Assembly (NCBI GenBank): GCA_947095585.1
Contig: OX352761.1
Coordinates: forward strand, 53,122,019 to 53,186,018
Origin: Nephrocerus scutellatus
Taxonomy: Eukaryota; Arthropoda; Insecta; Diptera; Pipunculidae
Direction: 5' to 3'
DNA: 64,000 nucleotides
Shown here: positions 10,312 through 20,665 of the stretch, piece after piece
Layout: the number at the start of each line of letters is the position of its first letter
How positions within the stretch are numbered: position 1 is the stretch's first letter
Position numbers and translations under genes: made by a program
The notes under the pieces: model-generated
Database searches by the model: none
The model's input: the letters and a program-made list of their open reading frames with translations, nothing else
What the model was told of the DNA's origin: nothing

Positions 10312-11005
10312 AAAGGTAAAAAAAGATGATGTATCTTTTTTTTAAAGCCAGCGTAGGACAAACCCCGATACAGTCGAAATCTTCCAACTAATCAAATTGA
10401 ACAAGAATCGTCGGTCAGGTATCCAGCAGTCATAGTCCAGAACACCTGCATTTCCAGATAGAACTAACGTTAGGAAACGAGGCAACTATCGTCCTGTCCA
10501 AGAAAAATCAAAATAATCAGCGGTCTCATAAAATACTGCTACGAAGTTAAACGTAAGTTTTCCTGGGTGAATTAGACAGCCCATCTTACTATCATCCTGA
10601 CATCGCTTATGGGAAAAAAGGTAAGAAAAGGTGAATACAGGCTTATGTTACCTCGAACCGCAAGGAGTTTGACCGGTGAGGTATTCAGCCGCTCCCAAAA
10701 ATCCTGCAATTCCAGGTGAACCATTAAAAGTTCAAAGAACGTAAGACTAGCAAAACAATTTTAATTTTGATAAATCTAGCGTGAGATAACCCATTGCAGA
10801 AGAATTCTTCCAAAGAATAAAATTTACCAAGAGTCATCGGTCAGGTAAACAGTAGTCATACGCCAGATCACCTGCATTTTCGGTTGCAATAAGAAACCTA
10901 GTATCATCGGTCAATTATCCAGCAATCATACGCCAAAATTGCTTGCGATTCCGGATCCAACTGGGCCATTCTTCACGCTGTATATATATAATTAATCTAA
11001 AGCGA
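10312..11005. repeat. diverged repeats of a roughly 60-bp motif
   Basis: The motif (TCATCGGTCAGGTATCCAGC, then about CATACGCCAGAACACCTGCATT, part given) recurs in diverged form near 10406, 10670, 10828 and 10896. Spacing is irregular (about 70-270 bp), so this looks like a decayed minisatellite or fragments of one repeat family. No coding potential. Confidence 0.5.
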
Positions 11006-11009
11006 AATA

Positions 11010-11515
11010 AAAAAAAACAACCAATAAAAATTTAAATTTTTCGTGTAAATTCTCTTATCGTGAATACACAATGTGCGAAGTTTGAACAAAATTTGGTTAC
11101 TTTTTAACAATAATTATATGGGTCTCGTTATCAAAGATACACATGTTTACAAAATTAAAAAAAATTATATTGTCCAAATTCCAAATTTTTACAAAAAGTG
11201 TTGTCCTCCGGATAAAATTCGTGTGTATAAAATTTGAAAAAAAAAATCGGATAAAACCTTTAAAAAATTTGTTTGGAAGCCCCTGGGGATCGATCACTTC
11301 CAAATTTTCACAAAATGTGTTGTCCATCGGAGATACACATTTGTATAAAATTTAAAGAAAATCGGGTAAATTTGTTGCAAAATTTGTATGGGGCAACCTG
11401 ACTTCGGGACCCGTTCAAATTTTACAAAAAGTGCTGTCTATTGGAGCTACTCATGTGTATTAAATTTTAAGAAAATCTGGTTAATTTTTCAAAAATTTTG
11501 TATGGACACCGCTCA
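11010..11515 (+). repeat. short element of the AACAACCCATAAAAA family, copy 1 (partial)
   Basis: Begins with the family end (AACAACCAATAAAAATTTAAA, then GTGTAAATTCTCTTATCG) shared with copies near 34778, 42527, 54942 and 55366. The body repeats a unit of about 110 bp three or four times (ACAAAAAGTGTTGTC, AAAGAAAATCGGGTA, TTTGTATGGGG). The expected right end (TTAATATAGAGAATTTAAAA) is missing, so it is truncated. No coding capacity. Confidence 0.65.
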
Positions 11516-11637
11516 TATATTTTCATAGATTCAAATTTGAGCTTTTTCCATTAACGAAGTGTTTGGATCCCGATCGGAAAGCAAGGTACCATCACTACCG
11601 AGCAACAGGTTGGACGCCATTTTATGTAATGATTTTC

Positions 11638-11908
11638 TCATGCGCGAACGAATGTGAAAACAATTACCAAGAAGAGTTGCGAGTGTTGTAAGTTATACCC
11701 TGTCGTCATCACAATATAGCACACTATCCCAAAGACAAAAGGATACATATCAATTATAACGCCCACAATTTGTTTGTTACTGAAAGGCACCATATCTTGC
11801 TGGCGTTTTTGTTGTTGCTTGGTTTGATTGGCCGACGGCGGCGTGCACGCCAAGCGGTGCTCTGACTTAATCGCGAGCGACAATCCATCATAGCTTGCCT
11901 AGAGGGAG
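11638..11908 (-). other. possible host-gene exon (terminal), unrecognised
   Basis: On the minus strand a strong acceptor, a long pyrimidine tract ending CCCTCTAG, lies at about 11909-11930. Two readings of the following exon are possible. In one frame it stays open to a TGA at 11638 and encodes ASYDGLSLAIKSEHRLA, a Gln-rich stretch and two hydrophobic segments. In the other, joined in phase to the 12674-12723 exon, it adds RKL and stops. It matches no transposon protein I know. There is no poly(A) signal I can point to. It may equally be chance. Confidence 0.25.
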
Positions 11909-12254
11909 CAAGTAAGAAGAAAGATAAAACTCAATTTCACTTAATGAAAAACCATTGTTATAAGATTACAAGACACAATTTTAAATATGTTTTATTTACA
12001 GTTATTAAGCTATTTAAGTAGCTTTTCACTTTAAATATATATACAAATTATTTTGAATTATTTGCCCGATATATTACAAACCCAGTGCAAGTTGGAGACA
12101 AGTAAATGTAAAAAAACTTCGTTCGGTACAAAATTTTATGTATAAATCGACACTATCAACACGGTCCTTTATTATTTGGTTATAATCGCGGGCCTATTTC
12201 AAAAAATTTTCTAATTTATACGCATCACAAGCGTCATATTATCAAATTATCAAA

Positions 12255-12645
12255 ATTGGCCCTATTGTGCACTGAGCTGCTCATAGTATCTCAGCCCTCT
12301 AGGTTGTGCGAAAGGTGGTTAAAATTGACTTCAAATAAATCGAAAAAAAAAATATAATCCATCACATGCGGAATACTTAGTGGACTTAGACGCCACAAAA
12401 TTTCAGCTGTCTAGGTCGTGTGCTAAAAAGGACCTCAAAAATATCGAGAAAAAAAATTCCAGCCCATCACACGCGCAAATTCAGAACATTAAAAATGCTA
12501 TTTGGGTCTTAGACACTCAAAAAATGTCTCTCTAGGTCGTGTGGAAGGTGGTAAATAAGGACCTCAAATGAGTCGAAAATAAATATTCAACCCATCACAC
12601 CCACCACACGTGATACGCGACACGCATCTCGGGTCTCAAAAGACC
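12255..12645. repeat. tandem repeat, about 120-bp unit (CTAGGTCGTGTG family)
   Basis: Three diverged units, each with CTCTAGGTCGTGTG, a GGACCTCAAA block, then CGAAAAAAAA and CCCATCACAC. The same unit, in reverse orientation, recurs near 43270, 49900-50100 and 56375-56490, so this is a dispersed satellite-like family. No ORF. Confidence 0.7.
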
Positions 12646-12673
12646 CCTAAAAGAAATAACTAATTTAACTTAC

Positions 12674-12723
12674 GTTGCAATTCTGTACATTTTTCTTCGG
12701 CAGCGCTAACGAGATCGATGTAG
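12674..12723 (-). other. possible 50-bp internal exon of a host gene
   Basis: The minus strand shows TTTCTTTATTCCAG as acceptor, 50 bp, then GTAAGTTAAA as donor, both close to the insect consensus. Two frames are open: YIDLVSAAEEKCTELQ, which looks like coiled coil, and TSISLALPKKNVQNCN. With the downstream acceptor near 11909, the first would end after RKL and the second would continue for about 90 residues. I do not recognise either peptide. It could be the tail of a gene whose other exons lie beyond the repeats. Confidence 0.35.
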
Positions 12724-13190
12724 CTGGAATAAAGAAATTATATTTAATGCAAAGAAGAAAATTATGCGAATTTTCCACAAAACTAAATTTATTACTGGTG
12801 GCTCCGAAACCATATATTTTCTTCCCTCTCTCTTGGCTAAACTTAAAATTTTTCCTTTCTTTGTTCTTTAAAGGCATTAACATTAATTATTTAAACAAGC
12901 TTTACAAAAATGGTATTAACCCTTCTCGTTTTTAGATTTCATTAATTTCTTATTACTAATACAAAATAAATCGATATGATAATTTAATTAAAAATAAAAA
13001 AAACTCCGAATTATCATTATAATAATTCCTTTCTTAATATTCAATACTTTTCCTATTTTTATGATTATTTTTGTGTAGTGTTTCGGAAATTGAAACGACA
13101 CAGAAAAAATGGAAGTATGACTGCGAAGAAAATAAAGAATAGTGCGTGTAACCTTTACGCGTGGTGAACTTCTTGATGTTGTGGGTTAAA
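12724..13190. other. AT-rich noncoding stretch
   Basis: AT-rich, with short ORFs on both strands that resemble nothing. Nothing further is seen. Confidence 0.4.
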
Positions 13191-13194
13191 AAGC

Positions 13195-13445
13195 GCTCAA
13201 GAGGCCTATAAAAGACCCCCAAAAGACTTCGCAAAAAACATGCAAGACCCCGCAAAAGGCACAAAAAAACCCAAAAACACATTTAAAGGACCCCTAAAAG
13301 ACCTTCAAAAGACCCCCAAAATATTCTCAAAAGACCCCTAAAAGACCCTCAAAAGACCCCTAAAATACCCTCCGACGATTCTCCAAACAGACCCCAAAAA
13401 GGACCCAAAAGACCCCCAATATACCCTCAAAGACCCCCAAAAATA
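13195..13445 (+). repeat. short-period repeat AAAAGACCCC(C/T)
   Basis: About fifteen imperfect copies of a 10-14-bp purine/pyrimidine-skewed motif (AAAAGACCCCTAAAAGACCC and variants such as AAAATACCC). It directly abuts the longer-period array on its right. Confidence 0.8.
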
Positions 13446-14058
13446 CCGAATTTCATACAAATTGGTCGAGAAATAGCTTAGTTCCCAAAATTTCAGACCA
13501 TAATGACCATATCCTCGAATTTCACAGTCATAGTCACATCTTTGTCCTACACACCGAATTTCACACAAATCGGTTGAAAAGTTGCTTAGTTCCCGAAATT
13601 CCAGTCCCTTATCACCGTATTCAAGAGTTTAAAAAGGAACAAGTCTTATGGTCGCACCATAGTCCTGCCTACCGAATTTAATAGAAATCGCTTGAGAAAT
13701 GTCTTATTTCCCGAAATTAAAGTCCCTAATGAATTTTTCATAGAAACATGTCTTGTAGTCGCACTTTAGTCCTTCCTACCGAGTTTCATACAAATCGGTT
13801 TAAAAGTTGCTTAGCTCCCAAAATTCCAGACCCTAATGACCATATCCCAGAATTTCAATATGAACAAATCTTATAGCCGCTCCTTAGTTCTACATACTGA
13901 ATTTCATAGAAATCGCTTAAGAAATGGCTTAGTTCCCGAAATTCCATTCCCTAATGACCGTATTCCAGAATTTCCATAGGAACAAGTCTTATACATAGTC
14001 GCACGTTAGTCCTGCATACCAAATTTCATAGAAATCGCTTGAGAAATGGCTTAGTTCC
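13446..14058 (+). repeat. tandem array, about 106-120-bp unit
   Basis: Units begin ACCGAATTTCATACAAATCG at about 13446, 13553, 13668, 13778, 13897 and 14017, each followed by GAGAAATGGCTTAGTTCCCG, a CCAGACCCTAATGACC block and GTCGCAC..TAGTCCT. Five full units and a part. The array stops in mid-unit at 14058, exactly where the long repeat starting CGAGACGCG begins, so the right neighbour was inserted into it. Confidence 0.85.
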
Positions 14059-16833
14059 CGAGACGCGATCCCCTCTTTTAGTAAACATATTACATTTAAT
14101 AAAAAAGGAACAATACACGTCTCTAGGAAAAAAAATGTGCACTCACCTGTATATTATGTTGTTTTATCAACAAAAAAACAACAACAAAAATTGCAGAAAC
14201 TCTGCCACTGCCGCTGGAAAGCTGCGGAGTTTCGAAATCCAATTTGTCAAAGACGAGGGGCTGGATTGACCCCCAATCTTCTCGACACACGGAAACGATT
14301 AAGAACGTTCCATTCACTCGCGACCGAATACAAAATTGCTTAAATTTATGCAATAAAAAAATAAAGGCAGCAAGAAAAACAAACACGCGACCGACCAAAA
14401 TATGACACATTGACATAATTTCTTGTACATAATATCTGACCAAATCAGCTGATTGCAATGAACCAGTATTCACAATGAACACAAAATTAATAAATTTTGA
14501 ATTCACCATGATTGTTGTAATTCTATTAAATTACAGATGGGGCTGCAGGACGTCACTATAAACTAAAAGCTTTATACTTACTTATTAGGGTCGCTAAGGT
14601 TTGAGTATTCGAATACCATTCATAGGAATGTGTGTGCAAAAAGATCGTTATCGGTGTTGTAACATTTATGCAAAATCCATGTTCGGTGTTTAAATGTAAA
14701 TGTAACGACATATTTTTAAAAAGGGACGGAGAGAAGGAATTAGATTTTATTAGAAAAGGAAAAATAGAGAAAATAGGAAAAAGAAAAAGGAAAGATTTTC
14801 GCGCTAAAATTATGTCTTTTCTAGAATATTCTTGAAATGATTAGCGAATTTTGGCGAGTAGAGAAAGAAGGAAGAGTCGCGGTCGAATCAGTCGAAAGTG
14901 AACCATCGATGTGAGAAGTCCGATTTGGAGTTGAGATTGAGGAACTTGTGAAGACAACATTTTTAAACTTTTTTTGATTGTGAATTTAAAGCAAAGTATT
15001 ACAAAAAGTGTGGCCTTGCCATTTTCTTTTAAAAACTAATAAATTTTAAAAAAAAAGTAAAAGCAGTACAAAAACAAAAAAAAAAACGATAAAGTAGCCC
15101 GCATAGCAGAACAGTGAAATTGTGCAAATACGCCATTGGGCAAAAGATCCAGTACCAATTTTAAAAGAGTGGCGGAAATTTTCTGCCTTTACTGCAATTA
15201 TTATTAATCACTAAAATAAATTCTGTGAAAAAGTGCAAAAAGGTATATACGAGAACAATTATCCACTTATAATACAAGGATAATATACTACAACAGTGGA
15301 TAGGAGCATGGACTGCTGAGCAGGGGGTTCATGGTTCGAATCCCAGTAACACCAAAGTATTTTTCACGGTGTCCCACCTATCGCGAAATTTTGACAAACG
15401 TCCGAGAGTAATAACTTGTCACTGAAAGCTTCTCAATTCGCCGTTCGGATCCGGCATTAAATTGTAGGTCCCTCCATTTGTGTGCAAAAATATGCATGCT
15501 CAACACAAATGGTTGCGAGAAGTCAAGCCTTGGAGCGCATAGTCTGTCGCGCCGATATTATTATTATTATTATACTACAACATATAAGATTTCAACATCA
15601 CATGCCAGAAGAAACGAATTTTAAAGAAAAAAGATGGACGCCTAAAAATATGCGAAGTCTGAGCCAGCAGATAAGTTTTTTTTGAAGAATTAATTAGCAT
15701 CTTCGCAGTTTATGGGAAAGTTATTTTCCCCTTGTTTCGGATTATACAATTTGTTCGTAGTTTTGTAAAGTACAGAAAGCAGTGGTTGCAAAACCTTAAC
15801 TTTTTTTGAAGAATAAATTTCAACTTGAATTAATTTTGCCATATTTCCCTTTTTTGAATTTGAAAAGAATTTCAATTTTAATTTTTCTTATTAATTCGAT
15901 TAAAAAGTTATAATAAATTACACATTTTTTTTTTCTTACATTCCTTTTTAATAATATTCCATTTTGAAGAATTTCATTCGATTTGAATTAAATATACTGT
16001 AAACTGCGTTTAGTAGTATCAGGCTTAGCGGCTGGGCCCTTAAACTTTGGTTATTCCTTTAAACTGATTAATAGGAAATTTACATGTTTGGAAGTGACTT
16101 CTACCGGAGGGATCCACATTCAAAAAAAGGAGGAAATCCAGGTAAATTACCTTTATCAAAAAAAAAAAAAAAACAGCTTAGCATTATATTTGGTACGGCT
16201 ACTAAAAGCAGTGCATTTTGAATAGTTTATTCTGGTGTTCTAACTTTGTTTGAATACTTACTCAACAAAAATATAATTTTAATTTTAAAGAAAAATTTAA
16301 AATATGGCTGAGTAGAAGTAACCGGCTGGAATGGCGATTCCAAGTGAGAAGCTCTTTCCGAATAAAAGGATTGACGTGACGAGGACTTCACTTTTTACGA
16401 TGACTTAACGACGGACTGTAACTGGACTTTCCCTTGACGTGTTTTTTTTTTCAGCGACGCTCCAAGTGCAGATTCGACTGGGTCAAATTGGCATTTTAGT
16501 TTTTAGTTTAGTTTGTAAGTCATTTTTTTTTAAATCAAAAGATAGCTCTTTTGAAAACCTTAATTTTAAGTTAGTTGTAATGTGATTTGAATTAAGCTAT
16601 GCCAATGACCTACTTGCACCTGGACATGGAGACCTTCCACTACCATCCATTCTTTTCCTTCTTTTACTTGCTTTACTTTTTTTTGCACGACACAAACTTT
16701 TTTTGTTTATGAGGAGCTGTCACTGGAGGGTGACAAGAACCGCCCATCCGATGAGCTAGGCTGGGGCAACTACAAGGTGTCGTCGTCTCCTTCCAGTGGC
16801 AGGACCCCAAATGGGAACCTTCATATCGTAACA
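14059..16833 (+). repeat. long LTR, copy A (5' LTR), with SINE insertion
   Basis: Shares about 2.7 kb with 29715-33014 (copy B) and most of it with 35487-37804 (copy C). The right border is firm: the sequence ends GTAACA, followed by AA and an 18-nt tRNA-Lys-type primer site, whereas B and C turn into other sequence after the same GTAACA. The left border lies at CGAGACGCG, where copies A and B both begin; it lacks the usual TG, so the true LTR start may instead be TGTTGTAATTC at about 14514. Relative to B and C it lacks about 250 bp near 16292. It has no ORF of note. Confidence 0.65.
15296..15570 (+). mobile_element. tRNA-derived SINE, copy 1
   Basis: 275 bp flanked by a perfect 12-bp duplication, TATACTACAACA (15284-15295 and 15571-15582). 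Copies B and C of the LTR lack it and show the empty site. The head contains an RNA polymerase III B box (GGTTCGAATCC) within GGTTCATGGTTCGAATCCCA and a weaker A-box-like AGGAGCATGG. The tail is (ATT)n. It would be transcribed by pol III and mobilised by the enzyme of a non-LTR element. A second copy is at 51444-51729. Confidence 0.88.
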
Positions 16834-16835
16834 AA

Positions 16836-16853
16836 TGGCGCCCAACGTGGGGC
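16836..16853 (+). promoter_or_regulatory. tRNA-Lys primer-binding site
   Basis: TGGCGCCCAACGTGGGGC lies two bases after the LTR end. This 18-mer is the known primer site for tRNA-Lys1,2 in several retroviruses and retroelements. It fixes the plus strand as the coding direction of the long-LTR element and the end of its 5' LTR. Confidence 0.85.
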
Positions 16854-16970
16854 TTAACCAAATTATTGTTTCTCATAAGGCAGGTATTTCTACATGATAT
16901 TCCTGGTTTTTGATTAACAATAATATCATTTAATTACTATCTACTATTATAAATTTCACATTTTACATCC
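16854..16970 (+). other. leader of the long-LTR element
   Basis: About 115 bp of AT-rich sequence between primer site and the next insertion; no ORF. Confidence 0.4.
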
Positions 16971-17395
16971 TTTTTTAATTCTCTATATTAACTTCACTTG
17001 CCCGTGGCTGGCTGGCTGGCTGGCTGGCCAAATCTTGTGATCAATTTTTAACCCACTTCCTACAGCCCAATTTTATTGAAATTTTGCACACATGTATATC
17101 TCCCAAGACAACACTTTCTATTAAAATTTGAAGCCCCTCGGACCTCGGGTTCGGGGGGCTCCCATACAAATATTTTAAAAAATTTACCCGATTTTCTTTA
17201 AATTTTGTACACATGTGTGTATTCGATGGAAAACACTTTTTATAAAAATTTGGAGCGATCGGCCCCTTGGGGACCCCAATTAAATATCGCTATATCGCAT
17301 CAGATCACGGCAAAGTCTGAGCTCTGTGCTTTGTGAGCAGCGCTGTTCGCAGCCGCTGCGTAATTTGGTGGAATATTTTGCCACAAGGCGAGCAC

Positions 17396-17470
<75 letters not shown>
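16971..17470 (-). repeat. AACAACCCATAAAAA-family element, copy 2, left part (split)
   Basis: Reverse-complement match to copy 3 at 34778-35280: shared end TTAATTCTCTATATTAAC, a (CTGG)n run, the GATCGGCC block and the TGAGCTCTGTGCTTTGTGAG block, then the GAGCACGCAG next to a CA/GT run. Copy 3 has only about 18 bp of CA; here the run is about 70 bp of GT and is broken by the R1-type element. The other end of this copy, TTATTTTTATGAGTTGTTTT, appears at 23671-23692, beyond the insertion. Confidence 0.8.
17399..17470 (+). repeat. (GT)n microsatellite, 3' side of the R1-type insertion
   Basis: About 72 bp of uninterrupted GT followed directly by the element's poly(T), i.e. poly(A) on its coding strand. 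Confidence 0.95.
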
Positions 17471-17486
<16 letters not shown>

Positions 17487-17680
17487 TATGGCTGTGCCAA
17501 AGGTGGGGAATCTTCTAAAAGATACCAGTAGAGCCCTCCAGGGGTACTAGCATGCACGATTCGTAAACCTGAATGTTCGTACCAGGAATTACGCATACGT
17601 ACTAAACCCTCCTTACACACTTCAACCACTCTCCCCATGGGACTGCCGTTAGGTATTACATCACGGGGCTGGTTAGCAGA

Positions 17681-20665
17681 TTACTCTATGCCTTCTGCAT
17701 CTTCTGCTGCTGCTGATCGCCTTATATTTTCGATTCTTCGCAGCTCGTTTTGCACTTTCGTTACGAATACACACACTTCTGTCCACTTATCCTCGGATCT
17801 TTGCATTTCTTCTAAAAGGACGTGTGGACTTGGCAGGTTGCTTCTCCATTCTCTGAAGCGTCTGCAATGGAAAATCGCATGCTCTGTGTCTTCTTCTATG
17901 TCTGGACAATCTGGGCAAAAAGGTGAGCTATCGTGTCCAAATCGATAAAGATATTTTCGATAACCGCCATGGCCTGACAGAAACTGCGTAAATTGGTAGT
18001 TGCAGTTACCGTGAGATCGGTTTGTCCAATTCTCAATGTTCGGGATCAGTTTGTAGGTCCATCTTCCTTTCAAACTTATGTCCCACCGGTCTTGCCACAC
18101 AGCCATTGAGGTGGCCTTTTCTTCCTCTTTGATCATTTCGATTGTTCGTTGGTCCTGTTGTGATAAGGCTCTTCTATTGTAGATCCTAAGCATTTCATCT
18201 GCGAGGATATCTACTGGAACCATTCCTGCTATAACGAGGGCAGCATCATCGGAGATCGTTCGGAACCCGCTGATCGTCCTTAGTGCACTGAGTCTGTATA
18301 TAGACGATAAGTTTCTTCTTATTTCTTTAGTTACCAGTGCATCCGCCCAAACTGGGGCTGCGTAAAGGAGGACTGAGCTGACTACTCTAGACATTGGGAC
18401 CCTCCTTGTATATCCTGGTCCTCCAACGTTTGGCAGAATCCGGAATAATGCTGCCTGCATCTGGGAAGCCTTTTTGCTTGAGTAGTAGTGTATTTTAAAA
18501 CGGAGCCTATTGTCAAGCATTACTCCTAGGTATTTGACAAAATCCTTTGATCTAATAGTCTGGTTACCAACTCGTATATTTATGTATTCTATATTTTTCC
18601 GGCTGGTAATCAGGACTGCTTCCGTTTTATGGTCGGCTAATTCTAGACCGACGGATACTAGCCATTTTTTGATTTGGCCAACTGCTTCGTTCGTGGCTGA
18701 CTCTATTCCATTGATTGTCTTTGACACTGTGACAACGGCGATGTCGTCGGCGAATCCAAATATTTGTACGCCTGGTGGTAATGCTAGTCTTAGAACTCCA
18801 TCGTACATAATATTCCATAGAAGGGGACCCAGCACCGATCCTTGTGGGACTCCTGCGGAGACGTTATAGTACTTTGTACCCTCATTGGTTTCGTACCTCA
18901 ACCTTCTATAACTTAAGTAGCTTGACACTATCTTCCTTATATAGTATGGTGCATCCATTCTGGCCAGTGATCTTCTTATTGAGGACCATTTTGCAGAGTT
19001 AAAGGCGTTTTTTATTTCCAGTGTCACTACTGTACAATATTCCTTTGTGCCCCACCGCCATCTTTTTCCTTCAATCGCATTCTTTGCTATATTGACCACC
19101 GCCTTTATGGCGTCGACGGTCGAGCGCGATTTTCGAAACCCGAACTGATGATCTGACAGTGCTCCTTTATTATCCGCTATATTAAGCAATCTGTCATATA
19201 TGATCCGCTCGAGTATCTTTCCCATTGTATCTAGTAGGCATATTGGGCGGTACGATGATGGTTCGCCCGGTGGTTTGTTTCCCTTTGGAAGCAATACTAA
19301 ATGCTGCAGTTTCCAAGGTTCAGGGAAAACTCCTTCATCTAGACACTGTTGCATGCATGTCATGAACATGTCCGGCCTACTTCGGATGGCGGCTTTCAAT
19401 GCTTTATTAGGAATGCCATCGGGTCCAGGAGCTTTGTTGTCTCGTATTCTTTTACTTGCGTTCACGAGTTCATCAACTGTTAGCCTTGGAATACTTTCTG
19501 TGCTAATTTCTCTTATTATGTTGCACATAGTATATGGTCCTTTCGGAAATAGGTGTTCTACGATGGACCTAAGCTTTGTTGGGCATGATATTTGCGGGGT
19601 CTTACAGCCTTTTAGCTTTGCCATAACTATTTTGTATGCTGTGCCCCAGGGATTGATGTCCGCCTCGTCACATAGTCGTTTGAAGCACTTCGACTTGCTT
19701 TCTTTAATTGCATTTTTTAAATTTCGTCTAGCTAATCTTAGCATATCAAGACGTTCTTGAATGTCTGATCCCCTTCTTGATCGCTGCACTCTACGTCTGG
19801 CTTGTAAGCAGGCAGCTCTCAGTGCTTTTATCTGCTCATTCCACCAGTAGCAGTGTTCACCTCTCTTGCTAGGTCTTCTCCTGGGCATAGCTGCGTCGCA
19901 CGCTGTAGTGATTATACTGGTAAGTTGTTGCGACAGGATCTCAGATGTTCCGCTTTCGATTAGGAAGCTTGAGTTTATGATTTCCTCAAACATTTCTTTA
20001 TCAAGGAACTTGTCTTTCCATTTAGGTCCCCCTAATTTTGGGCGTTGCACGGCTTTTTTTTCTTTAATTTCAATTACAATCGCCTGGTGGTCGCTGTGCG
20101 TATAGTCTTCGCTGACGCGCCATTTTATCATCCGCAGGAGGGAACTGCTAGCGAAGGTAATATCGATGATCGATCCCCTTCCTGCTTTGCGATACGTATT
20201 TGTTCGTCCCGTGTTAGCTATGCCTATATTTAATGAGGCGAAAGATTCTAGCAGATAATGTCCTCTGGTATTAGTAAATCTGCTGCCCCAGTCTGTTGCC
20301 CAGGCATTGAAGTCTCCGCCTATAACCACTGGAGCTCTTCCTCGAGCATCGGCCGTTAAATTTTCTATCATTGCTGAGTATTCGCTCATCGTCCAGCTGG
20401 GTCTTGCGTAACAACTATAAAAGTTGATTCCATTTATTTTTGCCCGTACGAAGCCCTCCGCCTGCCCGTCTACATCTTGGAAGGCATGTCTCCCGCAAAT
20501 CCATATTGCAGCTTTTTCTGTTTTGTCACATGTCCAAGCGTTGATGTCACGAGATTTGTACGGTTCGCTTATTAAAATTATGTCCGCTCTCTCGTCTTTA
20601 GCCGTCTGTGACAGGATATCCTGTGCTATCTCGCAGTGATTTAGGTTTATCTGGATAACCTTCAT
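17681..20665 (-). CDS. R1-type ORF2: endonuclease, reverse transcriptase, zinc knuckle
   Basis: 994 aa, uninterrupted. Residues 1-220 are an AP-type endonuclease (MKVIQINLNHCEIAQDIL, ISEPYK, IGGDFNAWATDWGS, SIIDITFASSS, HSDHQAIVIEI), which nicks the target. Residues about 400-690 are the RT: KAPGPDGIPNKALK, YRPICLLDTMGKILERII, DHQFGFRKSRST, then VTLEIKNAFNSA, GVPQGSVLGPLLWN and FGFADDIAVV. The motif-A position that is Asp in the family is Glu here (codon GAA at about 19009-19011). Near residues 880-920 is the CPDCPDIEEDTEHAIFHC zinc site. The ATG at 20663-20665 overlaps the ORF1 stop (ATGA), as in stop-start coupling known from the related SART1. Confidence 0.95.
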   Translation of the reverse strand: MKVIQINLNHCEIAQDILSQTAKDERADIILISEPYKSRDINAWTCDKTEKAAIWICGRHAFQDVDGQAEGFVRAKINGINFYSCYARPSWTMSEYSAMIENLTADARGRAPVVIGGDFNAWATDWGSRFTNTRGHYLLESFASLNIGIANTGRTNTYRKAGRGSIIDITFASSSLLRMIKWRVSEDYTHSDHQAIVIEIKEKKAVQRPKLGGPKWKDKFLDKEMFEEIINSSFLIESGTSEILSQQLTSIITTACDAAMPRRRPSKRGEHCYWWNEQIKALRAACLQARRRVQRSRRGSDIQERLDMLRLARRNLKNAIKESKSKCFKRLCDEADINPWGTAYKIVMAKLKGCKTPQISCPTKLRSIVEHLFPKGPYTMCNIIREISTESIPRLTVDELVNASKRIRDNKAPGPDGIPNKALKAAIRSRPDMFMTCMQQCLDEGVFPEPWKLQHLVLLPKGNKPPGEPSSYRPICLLDTMGKILERIIYDRLLNIADNKGALSDHQFGFRKSRSTVDAIKAVVNIAKNAIEGKRWRWGTKEYCTVVTLEIKNAFNSAKWSSIRRSLARMDAPYYIRKIVSSYLSYRRLRYETNEGTKYYNVSAGVPQGSVLGPLLWNIMYDGVLRLALPPGVQIFGFADDIAVVTVSKTINGIESATNEAVGQIKKWLVSVGLELADHKTEAVLITSRKNIEYINIRVGNQTIRSKDFVKYLGVMLDNRLRFKIHYYSSKKASQMQAALFRILPNVGGPGYTRRVPMSRVVSSVLLYAAPVWADALVTKEIRRNLSSIYRLSALRTISGFRTISDDAALVIAGMVPVDILADEMLRIYNRRALSQQDQRTIEMIKEEEKATSMAVWQDRWDISLKGRWTYKLIPNIENWTNRSHGNCNYQFTQFLSGHGGYRKYLYRFGHDSSPFCPDCPDIEEDTEHAIFHCRRFREWRSNLPSPHVLLEEMQRSEDKWTEVCVFVTKVQNELRRIENIRRSAAAEDAEGIE

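Noticed and set aside
14632..14835. 67-codon ORF repeated in three LTR copies (14632, 30853, 35659)
   Set aside because: The frame is shared because the LTR copies are recent relatives. It is lysine-rich low-complexity sequence and its end differs in each copy.
15300..15360. tRNA gene suggested by GGTTCGAATCC
   Set aside because: The stretch is the head of a SINE with target duplications and (ATT)n tail; no acceptor stem or full cloverleaf could be drawn.
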